Positions 60,120 to 64,000 of a DNA stretch of 64,000 bases are shown here, in pieces. How positions within the stretch are numbered: the first letter of the stretch is position 1; the number at the start of each line of letters is the position of its first letter. Source of the DNA: Rhodococcus sovatensis (GTDB lineage: Bacteria; Actinomycetota; Actinomycetes; Mycobacteriales; Mycobacteriaceae); contig NZ_CP147846.1 of the NCBI RefSeq assembly GCF_037327425.1, positions 5,084,001 through 5,148,000 of the forward strand, read 5' to 3'. The position numbers and the translations under genes were made by a program. The notes under the pieces are model-generated. The model was given only the letters and a program-made list of their open reading frames with translations, did no database searches and was not told the origin of the DNA.

Positions 60120-61273
60120 TTGAGCAGCGCCCGCGACATGACGACACGCTGAATCTGGTTGGTGCCCTCGTAGATCTGGGTGATCTTGGCGTCGCGCATC
60201 ATGCGTTCGACCGGGAAGTCGGTGGTGTAGCCCGCGCCGCCGAAGAGCTGCACGGCGTCGGTGGTGACCTCCATGGCCACGTCGGAGGCAAAGCACTTCG
60301 CTGCCGCGGAGATGAACCCGAGGTTCTTCTCACCGCGCTCGGCACGAGCGGCCGAGGTGTATACCATCAGACGCGCGGCTTCGACCTTCATCGCCATGTC
60401 GGCGAGCATGAATTGCACGGCCTGGAAGCTGCTGATCGACTGCCCGAACTGCTTGCGGTCCTTCGTGTATTCGATCGCCGCATCGAGGGCACCTTGGGCG
60501 AGACCGACAGCCTGAGCACCGATGGTGGGGCGGGTGTGATCGAGGGTCTCGAGCGCCGTCTTGAATCCGGTGCCGGGCTCTCCGATGATGCGGTCGCCGG
60601 GGATCTTGCAGTTCTCGAAGTACAGCTCGGCGGTGGGCGAACCCTTGATTCCGAGCTTCTTCTCCTTCGGCCCGACGACGAATCCTTCGTCGTCTTTGTG
60701 GACGATGAACGAGGAGATACCGTTTGCGCCCTTGTCAGGGTCGGTGACGGCCATGACGGTGTACCAGTCGGACTTGCCGCCGTTGGTGATCCAACACTTC
60801 GAACCGTTGAGGATCCAGTCGTCACCCTCGGCCTTGGCGCGGGTACGCATGCCGGCCGCGTCGGAGCCGGCTTCACGCTCGGACAGCGCGTACGACGCCA
60901 TCGCGCCGCCCGCGAGGGACGGCAGAACCTGCTGCTTGAGCTCTTCGGAGCCCTTGAGGATCAGGCCCATCGTGCCGAGCTTGTTGACGGCAGGAATCAG
61001 CGAGGACGAGCCGCAGACGCGGGCAACTTCCTCGATGACGATGCAGGTGGCTACCGAGTCGGCACCTTGGCCGTCGTATGCCTCGGGAACGTGGATGGCG
61101 TTGAAACCGGAACTGTTGAGTGCAGACAGTGCCTCGTCGGGGAAGCGTGCGTCCTCGTCGACCGCCTTGGCGTACGGAGCGATCTCCTTCTCGGCGAGCG
61201 CGCGAATGGCCGCGCGTAGTTCATCGTGCTCTTCCGGCAGGCGAAAGAGATCGAAATCCGGATTTCCGGCCAT
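60116..61273 (-). CDS. Acyl-CoA dehydrogenase (FadE25-like)
   Basis: A 385-residue FAD acyl-CoA dehydrogenase for the first step of beta-oxidation. AMASYALSEREAGSDAAGM near residue 125 is the family signature, and WITNGGKSDWYTVMAV the flavin-contacting strand. TQIYEGTNQIQRVVMSRALL near residue 365 holds the catalytic Glu. The sequence style is close to mycobacterial FadE25. Coupled to the hydroxybutyryl-CoA dehydrogenase gene by ATGA. Two copies of a palindrome lie upstream of its start. Confidence 0.92.
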   Translation of the reverse strand: MAGNPDFDLFRLPEEHDELRAAIRALAEKEIAPYAKAVDEDARFPDEALSALNSSGFNAIHVPEAYDGQGADSVATCIVIEEVARVCGSSSLIPAVNKLGTMGLILKGSEELKQQVLPSLAGGAMASYALSEREAGSDAAGMRTRAKAEGDDWILNGSKCWITNGGKSDWYTVMAVTDPDKGANGISSFIVHKDDEGFVVGPKEKKLGIKGSPTAELYFENCKIPGDRIIGEPGTGFKTALETLDHTRPTIGAQAVGLAQGALDAAIEYTKDRKQFGQSISSFQAVQFMLADMAMKVEAARLMVYTSAARAERGEKNLGFISAAAKCFASDVAMEVTTDAVQLFGGAGYTTDFPVERMMRDAKITQIYEGTNQIQRVVMSRALLK

Positions 61274-61303
61274 GCTGCCACTCTCCTCGGGCTATGGGCT
61301 GCG

Positions 61304-61318
61304 CGGCACTGAGTGCCA
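61304..61318 (-). promoter_or_regulatory. Palindromic operator, proximal copy
   Basis: CGGCACTGAGTGCCA contains the perfect 13-bp palindrome GGCACT-G-AGTGCC, 31 bp before the dehydrogenase ATG. A second copy 61 bp upstream shares GGCACNGAGTGCCA. Spacing near six helical turns would put two repressor dimers on one face of the DNA. Confidence 0.6.
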
Positions 61319-61365
61319 CAGATTTCTTGATGGTACCGAGGTGGCGCGTTGAAGACAAGGATAGG

Positions 61366-61380
61366 TGGCACCGAGTGCCA
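61366..61380 (-). promoter_or_regulatory. Palindromic operator, distal copy
   Basis: TGGCACCGAGTGCCA, perfect 6-bp arms around CGA. It lies between the TetR gene stop and the proximal copy. The adjacent TetR-family gene is the obvious candidate to bind both and to repress the beta-oxidation pair. Confidence 0.6.
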
Positions 61381-61396
61381 GCATCCTCGGTCTCGG

Positions 61397-62065
61397 CTAG
61401 TCCCAGTGTTCGGCGAGGGCGTCGGCGATCGCCGTACGCGAGGTGCCGCGGGGGAAGACAGCGACGACGACCTGCTCGGATCCGGTGTCGAATCCGGCTC
61501 GGACCTTGCCGAGTGCCTCTTGAAGGTCGCTCGCACTGGTCGGGACGCCGTCCCGAATCATTCGCCTCAGTATGTAGTTGTGCGTCGCCGTGACCGACGC
61601 CGAGAACTGCAGAATCTCCAGGTGGGAGTGCGTGGGTAGGGCTTGGCGAAGGTAGTCGACGAACAACCGGTCGTACCGAAAGACCGTGACGATTTCGCGG
61701 TCGCGCAGCGCCGGGTTCTCGTGCACGACCTGATACCGCAGCCGAGACTGTTCCTTCCAGCCGGAAAATCGCTCGAATACCAGTTGGGCTGCTTCGCAGA
61801 CGGCTATCCAAGGATCCTTGTGCGGGCGTTCCAGAAACGATGCAGTCTGCTCCAGCAGGATTTCGTGGTCGGCGAAGATGACGTCGTCCTTACCGCGAAA
61901 CTGACGAAAGAACGTCCTGCGCGAGATTCCCGACGCTTCGGCTATGTCGTCGACCGAGGTGGCCTCGTAGCCGTTCACTGCGAACAGGTCGAGGGCTGCT
62001 TTCGCCACGGACAGGCGAAAGGCGTCGGAGTCCTCGGAGTCACGCATTGCATGAACGTAGTCCAT
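61397..62065 (-). CDS. TetR-family regulator (fatty-acid type candidate)
   Basis: A 222-residue repressor. The HTH is ALDLFAVNGYEATSVDDIAEASGISRRTFFRQFRGKDDVIF at residues about 25-62, the strongly conserved TetR form. The C-terminal domain has no known ligand motif. It stands upstream of the acyl-CoA dehydrogenase gene on the same strand with the twin palindromes between, so a role in fatty-acid degradation control is likely. The start at 62065 is uncertain; ATG 62047 is an alternative. Divergent from xylulokinase. Confidence 0.82.
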   Translation of the reverse strand: MDYVHAMRDSEDSDAFRLSVAKAALDLFAVNGYEATSVDDIAEASGISRRTFFRQFRGKDDVIFADHEILLEQTASFLERPHKDPWIAVCEAAQLVFERFSGWKEQSRLRYQVVHENPALRDREIVTVFRYDRLFVDYLRQALPTHSHLEILQFSASVTATHNYILRRMIRDGVPTSASDLQEALGKVRAGFDTGSEQVVVAVFPRGTSRTAIADALAEHWD

Positions 62066-62201
62066 AGCGCGTCCACGCCCTCGGTCATGGCGAGATTCCG
62101 GGCCGGGGAGATCCGATTCGACCGAGCCGAAGTTCCGAACGAGTAGCGCGTACGACTGTAGGGTCGTGAAAGAAATCCCCTCACCGTGAAGGATGGAAGT
62201 C

Positions 62202-63593
62202 TTGGCTCTCGTAGCAGGAATCGACTCGTCCACCCAGTCGTGCAAAGTGTTTGTCCGAGATGCTGATTCGGGCGAAGTCGTGCGGCGTGGACGGGCACGT
62301 CATCCCGACGGTACCGAGATCGGTCCAGCGGTGTGGAAGGCCGCGCTCGAGACCGCTCTCGACGAAGCAGGTGGTCTCGACGACGTCGACGCGGTTGCCG
62401 TCGGTGCTCAGCAGCACGGGATGATCTGTCTCGACGAGTCCGGTGAGGTCGTTCGGCCGGCATTGCTGTGGAACGACACGCGATCTGCGTCGTCCGGAGC
62501 GGATCTCGTCGAGGAGTTCGGGGGAGGCCAAGCATGGGCAGATGCAGTGGGCGTCGTCCCGGTCGCGGCGATCACCGTCGCCAAGCTCCGGTGGCTCGCT
62601 GACCACGAACCCGAGAACGCTGATCGCACCGCGGCGGTTTGCCTCCCGCACGACTGGCTCAGTTGGCAACTCGGCGGCGCGGCAGGGCTCGACTCGTTGG
62701 CTACCGACCGCGGCGACGCCAGCGGCACCGGCTACTACTCGGCCCGGACCGACGCCTACCGCGAGGATCTGCTGGAGCTGGGTATGCGTGGGCGTAGGCC
62801 GCGCTTGCCACGCGTTGCGGGGCCGTACGACCGGATCGGCGAAACAGCGTCCGGCGCTGTGATCGGACCGGGAACCGGTGACAATGCCGCAGCTGCACTC
62901 GGTTTGGCCGCGAAGGTCGGCGATGTGGTCGTCTCGGTCGGCACATCCGGTGTTGTCTCGGCCGTCACCGATATCGCCGCGGCCGACCCGTCGGGAATCA
63001 TTGCAGGGTTCGCCGACGCGACAGGTCGGCAGCTTCCTTTGGTGTGCACGTTGAATGCTGCGCGTGTTCTCGACGCGACGGCGTCGTTGTTGGGCGTCGA
63101 TCACGACGGACTGTCCCGGCTCGCGCTGTCGACTCCGAGCGAAGGTCTCGTACTGATTCCGTACTTCGAAGGTGAACGGACCCCGAATCGTCCCGACGCA
63201 TCCGGTGCACTTCACGGTCTGCGCCTTGGTAATTCGACGCCAGGCCATCTAGCGCGCGCCGCGTTGGAGGGCTTGCTGTGCGGCTTGGCCGACGGCATCG
63301 ACGCGCTCCGGACCGCGGGGGTCGACACGCGCAGGGTCCTGCTCATCGGCGGCGGCGCCCAGTCGGCAGCGCTGTGCGAACTCGCCCCGGCGATCCTCGG
63401 CGTACCCATCGTCGTCCCCGAGCCGGGCGAGTACGTCGCCGACGGTGCAGCGCGCCAAGCGGCCTGGGCACTGGCGGGCACACCTGAGCCGCCGCAGTGG
63501 GCGTCGGCGCGTGCCCGCACCTTCGAAGCCGACCCGAATCCGGAAATCCGTGAGCGGTACGCGGAGGTCCGGGATCTGACCGAAGGCGTCTGA
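62202..63593 (+). CDS. xylB: Xylulokinase
   Basis: A 463-residue FGGY kinase that phosphorylates D-xylulose. LVAGIDSSTQSCKVFVRD is the phosphate-1 motif, VGAQQHGMICLDE near residue 72 has the xylulokinase-type QQHG, WNDTRS the substrate region, and LIGGGAQSAALCELAPAIL near residue 385 the adenosine motif. The TTG start is preferred: GAAGGA lies 8 bp before it and gives the usual MALVAGIDSST. An in-frame ATG at 62193 overlaps that Shine-Dalgarno. No xylA or xylose transporter is adjacent. Confidence 0.88.
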   Translation: MALVAGIDSSTQSCKVFVRDADSGEVVRRGRARHPDGTEIGPAVWKAALETALDEAGGLDDVDAVAVGAQQHGMICLDESGEVVRPALLWNDTRSASSGADLVEEFGGGQAWADAVGVVPVAAITVAKLRWLADHEPENADRTAAVCLPHDWLSWQLGGAAGLDSLATDRGDASGTGYYSARTDAYREDLLELGMRGRRPRLPRVAGPYDRIGETASGAVIGPGTGDNAAAALGLAAKVGDVVVSVGTSGVVSAVTDIAAADPSGIIAGFADATGRQLPLVCTLNAARVLDATASLLGVDHDGLSRLALSTPSEGLVLIPYFEGERTPNRPDASGALHGLRLGNSTPGHLARAALEGLLCGLADGIDALRTAGVDTRRVLLIGGGAQSAALCELAPAILGVPIVVPEPGEYVADGAARQAAWALAGTPEPPQWASARARTFEADPNPEIRERYAEVRDLTEGV

Positions 63594-63611
63594 CTGGCGT
63601 TTTCGAGCTTC

Positions 63612-63755
63612 TCAGCGTGTGAAGGCGCAGAACTCGTTGCCTTCCGGGTAGCCGCCTGCGCCGGATAGCTGAGATGCGCCTTCGATCGCGTCGGGTCAGA
63701 TGCATGAGTCGGGGTAGAGGTCCTTGAAGGATGCGAGAGCCGCCCTCTGAGCCTA
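63612..63755 (-). pseudogene. Possible remnant of a small protein, perhaps glyoxalase-like
   Basis: On the minus strand one frame reads ASFKDLYPDSCI, an in-frame TGA at 63696-63698, then AIEGASQLSGAGGYPEGNEFCAFTR and a stop. The PEGNEFCAF end is the typical C-terminus of VOC (glyoxalase-like) proteins, where it is usually DPEGNEFC. The upstream part of such a protein is missing. A decayed 3' fragment is the simplest reading, but the region is short. Confidence 0.3.
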
Positions 63756-63770
63756 CTGATGTACGCGTGT

Positions 63771-63786
63771 TCGAACAGATGTTCGA
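63771..63786 (+). promoter_or_regulatory. LexA SOS box
   Basis: TCGAACAGATGTTCGA matches the actinobacterial LexA consensus TCGAAC-N4-GTTCGA exactly. It lies 31 bp upstream of the ATG of the following gene, so that gene is expected to be DNA-damage inducible. Confidence 0.82.
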
Positions 63787-63817
63787 CATATTGTGGTTTT
63801 CGGGGTATTCTTGGAGC

Positions 63818-64000
63818 ATGCTTTCGGGGGAGGGTGTCGCCGGTGTAGCCGACGACGTAGGGGTCGCGAGTGCACGTGGTGTGCTCGCGATTTCCGATCA
63901 GATCCTGTGCGGTGCAGTCGAATCGATGGAAGCCGCGTGGAAATCTGTTGCAGCCGTTGATTCGAGCCTGCTCGTCGATGCTGATCGGCGTGCGTTGATG
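63818..64000 (+). CDS. N-terminus of a probable DUF222/13E12-type HNH protein (cut by window edge)
   Basis: An ORF open to the window end with 61 codons. It begins MLSGEGVAGVADDVGVASARGVLA and continues ILCGAVESMEAAW, helical and Ala/Val-rich, as at the start of the DUF222 (13E12 repeat) proteins common in Rhodococcus and Mycobacterium, which usually end with an HNH nuclease domain. That C-terminal domain is outside the window. A LexA box precedes it; several mycobacterial 13E12 genes are LexA-controlled. Family assignment is inferred mainly from the SOS box and N-terminal style. Confidence 0.5.
   Translation, partial: MLSGEGVAGVADDVGVASARGVLAISDQILCGAVESMEAAWKSVAAVDSSLLVDADRRALM

Noticed and set aside
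1..64000. tRNA, rRNA or CRISPR arrays
   Set aside because: No cloverleaf with TTCGA-type loop, no ribosomal RNA stretch and no regularly spaced direct repeats were found by reading.

Overview
The window is from a high-GC actinobacterium of the mycolic-acid group, most likely Rhodococcus. This rests on gene content and style, not on a database match. Supporting content includes a maltokinase, a mycofactocin-type SDR, a DyP peroxidase with its encapsulin, a soluble acyl-ACP desaturase, a UgpABCE-type uptake system, a FadE25-like dehydrogenase, an actinobacterial LexA box and the start of a probable 13E12/DUF222-type gene. GTG, TTG and apparently one CTG start occur. ATGA or TGATG stop/start overlaps link many genes. 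No rRNA, tRNA or CRISPR was seen.

Layout. 1-4.5 kb: truncated nhaA, a zinc-ribbon metallopeptidase, a GAF-ANTAR regulator, and a degenerate EAL-DICT gene that ends stop-to-stop against it. 4.5-7.6 kb (minus): a coupled operon of glycosyltransferase, acyl-CoA dehydrogenase-like protein, PIG-L deacetylase and methyltransferase that reads into the EAL-DICT gene. This is the best candidate for an undescribed pathway. 7.8-10.0 kb: envelope proteins including an L,D-transpeptidase. 10.2-14.5 kb: a complete sugar or glycerophosphodiester ABC importer. 14.4-21.0 kb: a P450, an M13 peptidase and a TetR-controlled ABC exporter. 21-29.8 kb: two pirins, maltokinase, a two-subunit molybdenum hydroxylase, an SDR and small membrane proteins. 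29.9-34.1 kb: a fused DUF2254 membrane protein, then DyP peroxidase plus encapsulin. 34.2-41.4 kb: desaturase, acyl-CoA carboxylase beta chain with an apparent CTG start, an IS110-family element, an M50-like protein, NDH-2 and a yeast-type cytosine deaminase. 41.6-43.3 kb: a DrrAB-type exporter. 43.3-55.1 kb: a GntR-type regulator, then a LacI repressor divergent from a complete L-rhamnose regulon (ABC importer, mutarotase, isomerase, aldolase-dehydrogenase fusion, kinase). 55-64 kb: a GntP permease, two acyltransferases, a FabG-like reductase, a beta-oxidation pair behind a twin palindrome, a TetR regulator, xylulokinase, and the start of a LexA-boxed gene cut by the window edge.

Two features go beyond gene content. 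First, a 46-bp near-palindrome occurs four times, each just downstream of a gene, with covarying ends and a conserved internal mismatch. Second, the IS110-family element appears to have inserted exactly inside the fourth copy, so the empty site can be rebuilt by joining its flanks at a shared CAG.
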